Positions 32,725 to 45,278 of a DNA stretch of 64,000 bases are shown here, piece by piece. Both the position numbers and the translations under genes were made by a program. This DNA comes from Phycomyces nitens. Lineage: Eukaryota > Mucoromycota > Mucoromycetes > Mucorales > Phycomycetaceae. Numbering within the stretch: the first letter of the stretch is position 1; each line of letters begins with the position of its first letter. The DNA lies in assembly GCA_022702545.1 (NCBI GenBank), contig JAHRBC010000005.1:1488001-1552000 (forward strand), given 5' to 3'. The notes beneath the pieces are model-generated. The model had not been told where the DNA came from, made no database searches, and saw only the letters and a list, made by a program, of their open reading frames with translations.

Positions 32725-35700
32725 TGTGATGTGAATTGAATGTGTAAAAAAAAGAGAGTAGGCTATTTTCTAAGAAGGGTAGAAGAGAACGAGAGTAAAG
32801 AGCGAGACTTTATTAGGTTTTTTTTTTTTTGACAGTGAGTTGATTGGACAGGTTAAATTGTCCAAAAGGGGGACATAAAACTGTACGACCTGCTTTCTTT
32901 GTACAATTCTCTTTAAATTTACTATTTTTGTCAACATCTAATCCCTTTTTAGACTCTTGTTTGATTAATCGGCTTGGCCGCGGTTGCCATCGAAACAGCC
33001 TCCAGGTGTCAATACAGGAAGGAAAAAAAGAAGCTTTTTTTTAAAAGAAGCCGTTTGTTGGAATGGTTCGATAGACTATAAATGATAACATTATTTGCGC
33101 CTCTTTAACGCAACAATTATCATTATTATTATTTTGGCTTTGGGAGCACCATTATGGCACAAACCACTCTGAAAAAGTTTATATTGTGGTTTTACAGAAT
33201 ATATTAATGATGTTATATAAAAGAATAAGTTTTTATGGAAATGAAGATTGTGATTGCCCTTTTTGTTTTTTGCTGCATCTCTACTAATAATTGGAACCAC
33301 TCGTTAAAATGCACCACCGTTAATGCTCAAACTACATTGAACCGCCTCTGGAGCCGTGCCAATAAATGATCATATAACAAGGAAATACGACTATTTCTAT
33401 ACACGAGTTCTATAAATATGCATATATTTTGATTCTATTTCTGTAATGAGTGAATTTAAATGATCTTTAAGCTATCTGTCTGGTGGATTCCACGTTCAGG
33501 CAACCAAGAATAGGCACATATAAATATCCGTTTTTGCTGAATAAAGTTTCCTAAAATTAGTTTATTGATTGGGTGGGTACCAGAGTCGTCTGATTAAGCA
33601 TATTACATTGTCTAGGTCTCCTATTGTATGTATATATTTACTTGTGAATATCGTCTCATGATACCCAACAGTGGTGGATACCAGGCTTGGCTTAGCTTAA
33701 GCTTAGCATAGCTTGGAATGTTATGATATGATATGTACATTTGGCCGCAAAGGCTTGGTATACAGGCAACTCTTTTTGAAAACATTAATATTCAATCATT
33801 GCGTCAGGTTGACTTTTGTTTAATTATCTCTCTAATTTCTCGCCGCTTCATTTTTGGTATTTTTATATCTTTGGCTGCCAAACTCAGAAGCATATCGATT
33901 CAATATTACCCTTGACGTTTTGGTGGGAATCTTCTTGACTCTTTAAGATGATTTTTTCCAAATAGAGCAGATTATCTATTCCATATTCCTGTATTACTCG
34001 CAATACCCAAAGGGCAACAAAGTAGGGACATCAAGTATTATCCAGAGCCATATTCTAGTGCTCACCAAGCCAATTGACAGAAATTAATGTCCGTGTGAAA
34101 ACCCTCACACTTGAGGATTCCTAGAAATATCCAATGAATGAATATCAATTGTTCAGACCTTTTTTCCTTTAAAAATAATAATAATAACAAGAGTACAAAT
34201 CAACCAACAATCACCTGAGATGCAGGCTTTAATTGAGCTGGATAAAAAAAAGACCAGTATCCAAGCTTCGGAATAATAGTAGAAATACTTAGAAGGTATC
34301 CATGCCATTCAATTTACAAACAAGAAATATATATATATATACATTGGTTAATTTGAGCTCATTATAGTTCTGGTAATTGTCATCGTATTTCATGTTTATC
34401 CTTTGTGATGATGCTCAGCTCAAATTATCCTTACAAATAAATTGCTTATATATTTTTTTTTTTAAAAAAAAAGAAAAACGTCGATTGGTTACACGGGATT
34501 GTTGACAGAGGCACACCCAAACCTTCAAAGCCCTTTGTTCACCAGTTACACAATCAAATCACATTTCACATGGCTCTAATCCCAGGGAAATGACTTGTAA
34601 CAGTAGGAGATACTTGTAATGTCTTTGGATATAATATATATATGTATATATATTTATTATGCTTTTTTGATGGGTTCTTTATGTAATGGGCATGGTGTCC
34701 TGATTCATTATAGATCCTAATATACCCTTGCGGCGACTAATTACTTTGAACAAAGAGTATTTTGGGACTTTTTTTTTGCACACGAAGCTTCATCTGGGAG
34801 GGGCCAATTATGCCCCTGTACGACTATAATATATCTCTGTGAATGGGTAAAATGATATCCTTGCCAATAAACCTGTTGCTCTTGCCAGGAACCAATTTTA
34901 CTCTCGACTCATTGACAGGTTGTGATAATTATTTGTCTACAAAGTTCCCAAGCCTGCTTAGTCTTGCAGTCATTCAAACAATCCTTTTTTTATTACATGT
35001 AAAAGCAATGGAGATTAGGGTGGCTAGATTATTATTCGGTGATTTTTCATATTGAACAAGAAAACCTCTGACAAAGATTATTATTATTATTATTATTATT
35101 ATTAAAAGAGTTACAAAAGAATCAAACCTGCCCACCCAGACTAGTTTTCTAAAATAAAATAGAATGCCAAAGCCAATACACATATATTTGTATTTATATA
35201 TTTATATCTTTATATGACATGATACAAATGTATGCCAAAATAGAACGAGTTTGGATATCTGCAGTGTTCATATTTACTATCTGGATATCTTCCGAAAAAA
35301 AATTGCCGAGAAAATCATACAATCCTAAAATATAAAAAATGATATGAAAAAAAAAGAAGTAGTCAGGAAAATTTGGATTTCTTGGTTTGATCAAAAGGAG
35401 CCATTAGGTAGGTGGGTCAATGATGTGAGTATGATTATCCAGAGACCATGAACTATAAATGAATAATAATAATAAATGGTATTGGTTGTTAAAAGCGTTT
35501 TACAAAATACTTTGGACTGGCTGTACCTTTTTTTAAAAATAATAATAATAAAGCAATGTAGCCATCTCTTTGGCGGGTTCTTGACTTGGCGTATATTCTC
35601 CTGATGATTATTAATATGTCTAAAGGTAGGACAGATATATAGACGGACAGACCAAGAAAGAATCTTTATGTGATTAAAGGTCTCAATATAGAGGAACAAT

Positions 35701-36447
35701 GAATACCAAGAGTAAATCAAGGTGTCACTTGCAAACTCCAAAAATTATGCCTCGAGACCCTAGATAATTTGATTTATATATATATATACTGTATAGTCCA
35801 TTCCATTGCTTTGAGCTGTCTTGGATTAGATTTTGGGTATTCTCTTGATAAATTTAATTATTTAGAAATGTAAAAGGTTAATTGGATATAAAGTATGATG
35901 CTAAATGGTCTTGGCAAAGTCTCTTATATTTGATCCCTTTGTGCTACTGATAGTAAACAACCTTTTTGCCAAATTCAACAAGCAATAATGACTGGATTAT
36001 CAATACAAGTCAAGTAGGCTAGATCTCTGCAAAAGCTGAGCATCTCTTTATGTAACACAACCTCAGGATTCCCAACAAGGTGTAGAAATATTTGGAGACT
36101 TGGGATATGTTGTAATTGAAAAATAAAAATATAATGTGTATCTCAATTACAGATAGTATTTTATGTATATTTGGACTTGGAAAACACATAAATGTATAAA
36201 GAAATGTAGTATGAATTATAACCTTTGCTACAGAGATAAAATGGGGTTGATAAAAACCAAGCCACAGTGATAATGACATTCTGAATCAGAGGCTGGGAGC
36301 TGTACATTGACGAAACAAGTCAGTGTCTTGGCACCTAGAACAAGCATCATCTTGTTATTATATTTCTTACTTTTTCAATGTCACTAGACGATAAAAAGCT
36401 CAAAGGATCGACATCCTAGACGCGAACTATCAGAATTTGAGCGTGGT

Positions 36448-36467
36448 GGGGGGGGGGGGGGGGGGGG
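36448..36467. repeat. G20 homopolymer
   Basis: Twenty consecutive G on the plus strand in an otherwise AT-rich desert. Confidence 0.95.
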
Positions 36468-38341
36468 TATTGTTTGGCTGTTTCTTGCCAAGCATACTCC
36501 AACCCAGATTTCGATATATGAGCATTCCACAGACGACAGTTTCCAGCACAATCCAGTGTTGGAAAGCACCCGGTACAACACCATCAAAACCAAGGTCAGG
36601 GCCACCAGAGAAACTCGGTACGAGAGACAAGGCAAGACGAGACGAGTCTTTTATTGAGTGTGAAGCGTATGCCCTCTGAAAGCTATGCATATTATCAAGC
36701 AAACCTGGCTGCTGCTGGTCTTAATGCCTTCAAAGATACCTTTGCTAGGTGCATTCAGGCAAATGCTCATAATTATCGAGTACTCTTGGTTTAAACTTGT
36801 CTCATAAGAAGAAGAATCGGGAGGTCTTGGCCAGAGAGTAAACAAGAGATATTTGACTGGAGCAGAATGGCATGGTCCAGTGAGTTGGGGCTTGCAAAGG
36901 AGTATGCGTATACAGATGGTGTGTGGGCCTGAAATTAACCACAAAACGATACCCTTTCAGCAGAGTTTTTTTTCTTTTTTAAACGAAAAGAAAAAAAGAA
37001 TAATGTTACTGGACTGACAGACTTTTATGATTCCTTTAGAGTCCCTATACCAATATTCCATTTATCAGACTCTATTAAACAGTGTATACATGTATAAAAA
37101 TCAATCACAAAACCCCAGGCTCAACCTGGTGAAGTGTTTGTGTATTATAAATCCTAGAATGGAGTCAAAGGGTAGTTTAATAATATACAGTCCCCCCCTC
37201 TCTCCCCTTGTATGCGTATTTCTCTAGTGATCAAAACAATTGGTCTGTAAACTGCATAAAGTATATTTGATAGAGCCAAGACTATGGTTTGTATTGATAA
37301 ACAACATAAGATTAGCCAACTTTTTTTTTAAAAAAAAATTCTAAATGTATAATGTATATACATCTTGGAAAACAGGGTACATTTGCATGTTTTTTTTTCT
37401 TTTCTTGCAAGTTGATATGTAGCCTTGGAATTCAAAACTCGAGACATTAGGGAATAGTTGAATTTCCAGAAAGGAAGTTGTAAACGTAGGGAAATGATTG
37501 AAGAACGTGAACAAAAGGCTTAGATTTGACTCGGGCAACAATCTCGGACTCGGCTTGTAAATAAAAGGCAAGGATGGAGTAGGATGGTTTGTCTCTTTGG
37601 CCAAGGTACCAGTATAATAATGTGTTTTTCGGAAATAAGTTTTATAAATGAAACTTGTTTTCGCACGATCTTTTACTAGACCACAAGAGTATTGTAAGCC
37701 AATGCCTTTTTCCAATAAACAACCCTTCGAAAAGGAGAAAGGGTTTTGGTGGAGAATATAACTATAGATCTAGCTGAATACTAAAAACCAAGTGCTAATA
37801 ATTAGGGCGCAAATGGTCATTAGGAGTAAAGAAAAAAGACTTGTTGTTAGCAGAAAGCAACATGGCAATAAGCGAGGAGTAAATCTGAATGTGAGATGCT
37901 TATGAATGGATAAAAGCATTGTTTTCTTTTCCTTTTTTTTTGGCATAAATACACATACAGTAAACAAGATTCAAGATTCAAGAGTTCCTAAATACTCGAT
38001 TCCCATGGCTCTTTATACAAAATGCCGTATATAAAAAAAATTCAAATGATGAAATATGTATGCATGTGGCAAAAAAGATATGTTTATGATTTACAAGGTG
38101 CATGGTGTACACATTTTAATGGCTGATTGCCCAACTATCTTGTAATATTTGGAGTTTGGAGAGTATCAATAATATATGGCTATTAATGTTGATTTCTAGC
38201 CTTGATAGACCAAAAAAATACAAGGATTTGTATTGAAACACAATCCTGTTTAGAGGCATGCAACTCTGGCAAGATATTTGTGTCAAGGGAGAAAATGTGG
38301 CAGTAAACAAAATAAAAGCTTAAAAAATTATATGTATCGGA

Positions 38342-38392
38342 TACCATGTGGAATCAAGATGGATCAGCAATGTGGCTCTTGCTAACCATTTT
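38342..38392. repeat. Short dispersed repeat, copy 1
   Basis: About 50 bp with blocks CCATGTGGAAT, GGATCAGCAAT and GGCTCTTG, related to 56731-56779 and more weakly to 25031-25052. Confidence 0.4.
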
Positions 38393-38759
38393 GCCTTTGG
38401 GATTTAATCAAATGTGTGTATTCTTGACTTTTAAAGGCCCAGATATCGATTAGACAAACAAGGATTCTTATGGAGATTAAGTATGTGATATTGAGCCATT
38501 TATCTTTTATATATATATATATACTTGGACAAGACAATCTCTCCAGGGAAACCAAGTTTATTTGTATATAAACAGTACATTTTAATATACTGTCAAAAAA
38601 AAACATTAAAAGCAGATAATCTAGAAATATAGAGTCTAGTTTCTAGTTTCTATTGGTTACTTTCTATAGTATCAGAGCCTCAACCAAGATCCTTTTTATA
38701 CATCAATAATCAATCGATACCAAAGATTAGCAGATGCACAAAAAAGTATATCTAATAGA

Positions 38760-40689
38760 CTATCTTTTCTTTGTGTAGCGCTGCTCAGACCATGCTTGGA
38801 CTAGCTTGGAAAGATGGATAGAGCGAGGAGTCCATCCAACGTAATAAATGTGATGAGCAGTCTAATAATAATAATGATCATAAAGAAATCTCTAAGCATG
38901 GCCATTCTTGTTAATCAATCATATAGATTTGTGCTTACTGGAAGGTTCAAAAGAGAACACTCGGAAGTAGCAGGAGAGGTAGGCTTAGAGTCTAAGATAC
39001 AAAATATAGGTTAATGGCTTGATTGGGCTTTTTTTTTGTGGTCGATAGCCTGGCTTAAATTATATTATTACACTTGTCGTAAACGGCCTTGAAGTTCTTT
39101 CCAACCGAATTCTGTACCAAGGTGTCACGACTGGCTGTGATCAAGAGGTAAGGGACAAGATGTCCATTCTGCTTAGCCTCTCCGATAAGCTTGGTTGGAT
39201 TGTGCTTGTCAAGGAATTCTGTATCAAGCTCTCCTTTCTTTTGCATAGCTACCCTGTGAGCAAAGAATTCTGCATGGTGAACGCTTTGCTGGATATCCAA
39301 TGCACCACTAAAGCAAATGACACCTTGAACACGAGTATCAAAACTCTCGAAACCTATATTGATGACATGAGCCACTTGTTTAAACTCTACGTGTGTTCTC
39401 CTTGCCTGGCTGATACAATGGATTGTTTGCGGTCAATGAAGCCATTGAGGCCAAGTGTCCACCAGCAGAATCACCTAAGGTATATTAGATAGAGAAATTG
39501 TTATCAGAAAAAAAAATCTATTCAGCCCAAATCTTTGTATAACCGGCGAAATTATTACCGGACAAGATAATAAAGTTGGGATCACCACCAAACTTGTCAA
39601 TCGACTGCTTGACCCATCGAATAGCCCGTTTAACGTCCAACAAATGAGCAGGATAAGGGTTCTTGGGAGCAAGTCTGTATCCAATTGAAACATAAATCTA
39701 TAGTGGCTATTTAGTATGGCTGAATTTGTACTGCACCGTATCTTACCCAGTTGTTTTCTTCAACAAGCACCTTTCCGTGGGGTTTAAACATATCCTTGGA
39801 CCCCTTGCGCCATGCCCCACCGTGAATATGAATCTATTGATTTTGATTGGTTAGGAAGTATACAAGTACCTCTGTGCCGTACTCACCATCACTGGTCGTT
39901 TCTCATCGATATTACGGTCTGTTCTGCCATAGATATCAAGCGACAATAGTTTGGGCTGACTAAAATCACCCGTTGTTTCAATAATCTCGGCAGTTTCTTC
40001 GGTTGTAGCATAAGTGACTATCAACAAGTTCAGAAAATGAGTTTAATAATACGATTAAAAGATTTACGCTGACCAATGAAAACTGCACTTACTATTGGGG
40101 TAAATTGTCACATTTGGTGGCATCCAGGCCGGATTGATGAGTCGGGTAACAAGGGGGAAGCTTGGAAGAACGGTAAGCATACAATACACAATAAAGCATG
40201 TCTCTATAGACAATGAGACTCACCTCAATGGACTCTTGAGGGCCTCTGATGGCTCACCACCAGTCACAAAATCCTTGATAGCCTCGCTAAATACTTCTTC
40301 TTCGCGCAGACCCTCGACAAAAAGAACAATCCAGGAGAGCATGACAGGAAGGCCAAGTACATAGTACGTAAGCCAAGACAGCGTGTAATCTATAAAAAAG
40401 AAGAATATGTATTTAGAATCAAATATAACCAGTTTTATCTCTTACCAAAACCACCAAAGAACCCTGTCAGTGTGGTGATAAGCACGTATCCTGCCAAATG
40501 GTGCAAGGGAAATTCTGCCAACATAGACTGAGCAATCTCTACGTATGGAAACGCGTTTCGGGCAAGAGCACTTTTATGAACCAAAGCCAACATAACAGAC
40601 GCGTCAAACGTAGCAACTGACATGGCGGCCAAAAGGCCGGTGAAAGCAACGTAGTTTGTTGCAGCTAATGCCCGAATGAGACCAAACAT
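38760..40689 (-). CDS. Membrane-anchored alpha/beta hydrolase (fold-3 lipase/esterase type)
   Basis: Ten exons (40689-40446, 40389-40224, 40160-40093, 40017-39887, 39833-39747, 39697-39559, 39474-39391, 39353-39072, 38991-38939, 38861-38760) give 451 residues. The N-terminal 120 residues hold hydrophobic segments (ALAATNYVAFTGLLAAM; LTYYVLGLPVMLSWIVLF), so the protein is probably ER-membrane bound. The catalytic domain has the oxyanion motif HIHGGAW at 205-211, nucleophile GDSAGG (Ser281), SRDTLVQ (Asp383) and a late His (TAHHIYYVGW, about 421). The last two small exons are needed to supply His; reading on without splicing stops early at 39055. Divergent from DGAT2, which suggests a role in lipid turnover. 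Substrate unknown. Confidence 0.88.
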
Positions 40690-40926
40690 GGTGAAACGGA
40701 GAAGATTACCACAAAGAGGTTTATTACAAGACACTTATTAGCCAAGCATAATATTTAACACGTGAAGTGACTTGCATGTGTTGAAACAAAAGAGGTGTGG
40801 CCCTCATGTGAAAGCTTAATGTAAATTGAACAATATTGGATTTTACCTACAAATAGGCCTAGAAGATTTCAATTTTAGAGAGAAACAAAATCTATATCTT
40901 CTTCTTCTTTCAAAGAACCAACAATC
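40690..40926. promoter_or_regulatory. Shared divergent promoter of hydrolase and DGAT2 genes
   Basis: Only 237 bp separate the two start codons. The DNA is AT-rich, with CACGTG-like CACGTGAAG and CATGTG elements near 40760-40810 that could bind bHLH factors (inference). No TATA box is obvious on the plus side. Confidence 0.5.
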
Positions 40927-42108
40927 ATGGCCGTAAAACCACAAGGCTACGGCGTTCGATGGGCCCCAATTACTGGTATTCCGCTTGAACGTCGGCTACA
41001 AACCCTCGCTGTCAGCAGTTTGATTGGCCTCTTTTTTTCCTCGACCGCATTCACAGTCTACCTCTTTATCTTCCACCCTGTACTCTGGCCAGTGCTTGTA
41101 GTATATATTGCATTCATATTCTTTGACAGGGCACCAGAATACTGTGGCCGTCGTGTGGACAGTGTCAGACGCTGGAAAGTCTGGACCTACTTTTGCAACT
41201 ACTTTCCCGTACAACTCGTCAAGGCAAGGAAAAATCCACATCAAACATTCAACCAGCTGATGAACAATAATAGGAATGCGATCTAGACCCAACTGGTAAC
41301 TATGTATTTGGCTATCATCCTCACGGCATCATCTCGTTTGGCGCCTTTGCCAATTTTGGCACCGAAGGAACTGGATTCTCTGAAAAGTTCCCTGGAATCA
41401 CTCCCTATCTGCTCACACTGCCTGGAAACTTCCGCTTTCCCTTTTTCCGTGATCTTGCCCTGATGGTCGGTCTGATCAGTTCATCTCGCCAGTCTTGTGA
41501 GCGAGTTCTTTCTGCTGGACCTGGTCACTCTCCAGTTATCGTGGTCGGAGGCGCAACCGAATCTCTTACAGCCAGACCAGGTACAAATGATCTTATTCTT
41601 CGCAAGAGATTTGGGTTTATCCGTCTGGCTATCAAGCAAAAGGCATCTTTGGTTCCAATGTTCTCGTTTGGTGAAAATGACCTGTACGATCAGTTTGACA
41701 ATTCAGAGGGTTCGACGATTTTCAAGGTTCAAAAGAAGATTCAAAGCATCTTTGGCTTCACTATGCCCTTGTTCCATGCTCGCGGCATCTTTAATTGTAA
41801 GTAAAAGGTAAACAAGAAGAAAGATACAATGAGACTGAGGTGTTTGTTCATAGACAACATTGGCATCATCCCATTCCGCCACCCAATTACTACTGTTGGT
41901 AAGTGTGTCCAGTACTCAATATACAACAACTAACATATTTATAGTCGGCAAACCGATCCCTGTACCTGAATTTGAGGGTGATGAGCCTACACAGGAGCAA
42001 TTGGTTGCTGTTCATGCCTTGTATATCGAGGAATTGCAAAGTATCTACGACAAGTACAAGGATGTTTACGCCAAAGATCGTAAGCAGGAATTACGACTGA
42101 TTCATTAG
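40927..42108 (+). CDS. DGA1: Diacylglycerol O-acyltransferase 2
   Basis: Makes triacylglycerol from diacylglycerol and acyl-CoA at the ER and lipid droplets. Exons 40927-41223, 41274-41796, 41854-41898 and 41945-42108 give 342 residues, the usual DGAT2 size. An N-terminal hydrophobic hairpin (about 30-70) precedes YFPVQLVK. The active-site block FGYHPHGIISFG carries HPHG at 114-117, followed by LPGNFRFPFFRD, VVGGATESL, RKRFGFIRLA, VPMFSFGENDLY and the C-terminal VVGKPIPVP with a helical tail. The first intron has a GC donor. The start lies in a good context after a CT/AT leader. Confidence 0.95.
41224..41273 (+). other. GC-AG intron in DGAT2
   Basis: Donor AAG/GCAAGG and acceptor AATAG/GAATGC. 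The join gives QLVKECDLDPTGNYVFG; reading through meets TAG. A GT just upstream (CTC/GTCAAG) would stay in frame but delete the conserved VK. Confidence 0.8.
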
Positions 42109-44252
42109 TAGATTAGCCAATACTCCAATCTTTATTAGCATATTTATTTATTTAACAATACACTCACATTTGCATCAATCTCTAATTGGCCATGCCAGAT
42201 ATATATATATATTATTATTATTATTAAAATATTTAAAGAACACAAGAGTTGGATTTGTTTAATTTAATTTCTATATATATAATTTACTTGATATTGATTT
42301 CAAATGAACATCAAAATTCATGTTTGTAGAAACACTGTAATCAGATGCCCAGAATTCTGCATTTGGATATGAATATCAATGCAAACTAATTAGAAAGGCA
42401 CGAGCATGGCCGGGTGCAATATAATTTTTAATGTCTGATCACCAACAATGACAGAGCCTTGTCTTGATCTGATAGGTTTCTATTTAAAAGAGAGAGAGAA
42501 AAAGAGAAAAATGCATTATCGTAAGCATGTATTCAAGAAGCATTAGTCAGAACCAGGCTGACATAATTTGGTTTTTATCCAAGCCATGGTAAAATACGAT
42601 GGGATAATAATAATAATAAAAAGGGTCGAGATCCTTATTGACCAGGCTTGATAGACATCCAGTTAACCAAGACCACAATCCCTTGAACACAAAGGAATCC
42701 TGAATGGCAGCAGAACAACTTTCAGAGCCTTGTGTTGCAGGATCCATACAAGTGGGTGGAGCTGTTAAATGATCAGTTTTGTGCCAAAAAAAAAAAGATT
42801 GTCTGATATTCTGGCACTCTTCTCAAAAGACCATGACTTTGAATACAAACGAAATTATTGCTATCCCTACGAGGGCATGGTGGTTTCGACAGGGAATCGA
42901 CTGTTTTGATACAAGTCTAATTTGAGAACATCTCTTACTTATTCTCACAACACTTTTTGATATAATAATAACAGGTGGGGGATCTGGGTATCGTAACACA
43001 GTGGTGTATAATTACCTCATTTGCCACTCTGGTCTTCTGTGTCTTTCTACCGTTCCGATTCAAGTTTTTTGGCTTTTTTTTATATTATTTGAGCCAATAT
43101 TGCAAGGTTGCCTTGTTACAATAGATTCCACCTCAATCAGGGAGTATATTTGGGTATTACAGACCCTTTAATAAACCATTGCCAACGAGATGGCCATTTT
43201 TTTTTTAAAAAAAAGCTTTCTTGGAAATGCTTAAAAATGCCTGGCCAACATGGCACTGACTACCGAGATTCCAAAACGGCTTTATAGGGAGCGTTTTTTT
43301 TAAAAAAAAACCCCACTATCCAACACACACCCTTTATAAACGCCTGAGGGTAGTAAATTCGTTCTCGATCGACAGATTCTTGTATTCCAAAGCGTAATGA
43401 AGTATCCAATAAAACCCCTATACCTTTGATCTGGAATTGAATTATGGTTTGTCAAACGGACCAAGTGGGTTGATTTGATAGCAACAAGTGCCCTTTTAGA
43501 TCGATTGTATCTGATAAGATGCCATAAAATAAAGGTTTTGTTGGCATTTGGGACTAGATAAAGACAATGGCCAATAATAGGTTCAAATTGCACATCATTT
43601 TAAGGATATTCATATCTGTTTTTAATTCGATGCATTCTAAATACGAGGTTGCCATGGATACTTTTAAACAAGGAATGAAAGAGAGCAGGAGGATATCGGC
43701 CATCGGGTCACTGTAATGCTGATATTCCTATTGACTTTTTTTTTATGTATATACATATATATATATACCAAAAGCGTTATAAAGTAAGGAGAGGCTTACT
43801 TGATTCCTAAACATATTGGCCCATAGAAATACTACATTAAAGATACCTAGTTTGTGTTACTGGATATCCAATTGCACCAATTAGCAAATGTTGATGGAGT
43901 ATATTGACTATGAATCCAGATACCGGGTTCTTGGTCATTGCGAATGAAAGAAACGAACAGACCAGACAGTACGAGGTCTACAGAGCAGATTCTGGGTACA
44001 GACGAACAATGTAATCTTACTGGTGCATTGGGAAGGCTACTGATAACCTAAGCTGATTTAGGAATAAGTAAGAATGGCAGCCATCTTTTTGGCAAACCTA
44101 CAAAACACAGCTTTATATCTGACAAGGCTAGCTTGGGTACTCGAGAGAGAGAGAGAATTAATTGAAGGAGGAATGTAGAGACTCATTCCTCAAGGTATGG
44201 CTGGTAGGTTAACTGAGATTACTTTTTTTTTAAATGACTTTGCCCAAGGCAG

Positions 44253-44291
<39 letters not shown>

Positions 44292-45278
44292 GCTTGCATT
44301 ATATAAAGAATTAGAATTTAAGTTTCAAGGCGTATTTATTCTTGTATCCAATAAGCCATGATTGTAATGGTATAATGCGGTAAATGCCTAAAATCTCCAT
44401 GTCATTTGTCCAAGATAACTTTGGAGACATGGCCCCACTAGAGTGCTTGGGATCCCAGCCTTCTTGATACCCTTTGAATGTGACCCCAAGAGGGAGCTGT
44501 GAAATAAAGCGATTTTGAATATTTGTAAAGATAAACAGGGTGCTGCAGTGTGAATATTGGATGATGCCTCTTAAGATAGTTACACAGATGAAGCATCTTA
44601 CACAGTAAAAAAAAAAAGAAAGAAAAAGATAATTATCAGAAAAGTTGTAGACATCCTATTCACCCATTGGACTATCAAATATTGTGACATCACACAAAAG
44701 AATGATTTTTTTGGGGCACTCAATAATGCCAATCGAATTAACCAATGTGAAAAGGACGGTGGGGGGATTTATTTGGATGACAGAGGTGTGAAAAGAATAT
44801 ATATTTTATTGAAAAGAGTAAGCGAAAGGGAGGGGTGAAAAAGGGACTTTATTTTTTTTTGGCTGACTTGTAAAAAGGGATTTGATTTTTTATTTTTTCT
44901 TAATCTTTTTTTTTTTTTTTGGCTCTCACATTTTTATTTCATTTCGTCTTCTCCGCAGATTTCCCCTTTCCATTTTGTAATTTATTGTTCTTGTATTTCT
45001 CTGCCATTGATCTTCTTTGTCTGGACTGAGAAGAGCCTAACAGAGATCCTATATAGATATATAGACCCAACAAGTATATATCTTTATATATTTAATTTTA
45101 TTTATTTACAAGTATATATACACACACTTTATATATTTATATATATATATATATTTATTTATTTAAATAACATTATATATATATATCTACATATTATTAA
45201 TAATAATAATAATTATTATTATTATAACAACAACAACAATAATAATCATAATACTCATAATAATCATAATATAATATC
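42109..45278. other. Gene desert, about 3.2 kb
   Basis: AT-rich with ATT (44253-44290) and TATA repeats, poly-T/A tracts and one GTTGCCATGG box at 43648-43657. The best frames (42547-42747 and 43300-43593, minus) lack recognisable motifs. The right end is the promoter of the histone deacetylase gene, a 200-bp block of TATA, TAAT and CAACAA repeats. Confidence 0.6.
44253..44290. repeat. ATT microsatellite
   Basis: About twelve ATT units. Confidence 0.9.

Larger units (their letters stand above)
32725..38759. other. Gene desert, about 6 kb
   Basis: AT-rich DNA with ATT and TATA microsatellites, short T/A tracts and no supported gene. Points of interest are a G20 tract at 36448-36467 with coding-looking frames on both sides (36430-36800), and a short dispersed repeat near 38342. 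A 124-codon minus frame at 37341-37715 shows nothing I recognise. Confidence 0.55.

Noticed and set aside
37341..37715. 124-codon minus-strand frame in the 6-kb desert
   Set aside because: No recognisable domain, no leader or promoter features; cannot be separated from chance.
39055..39071. Stop at 39055 as the end of the hydrolase gene
   Set aside because: It would lack the catalytic His. Splicing at gtaata (39071) adds two in-phase exons ending at 38760 that supply it.
42547..42747. Cys-containing minus-strand frame (MDPATQGSESCS)
   Set aside because: Ends in a poly-Tyr run from an ATA repeat; no support beyond an open frame.
43300..43593. 97-codon minus-strand frame
   Set aside because: No conserved motif; flanked by homopolymer tracts.
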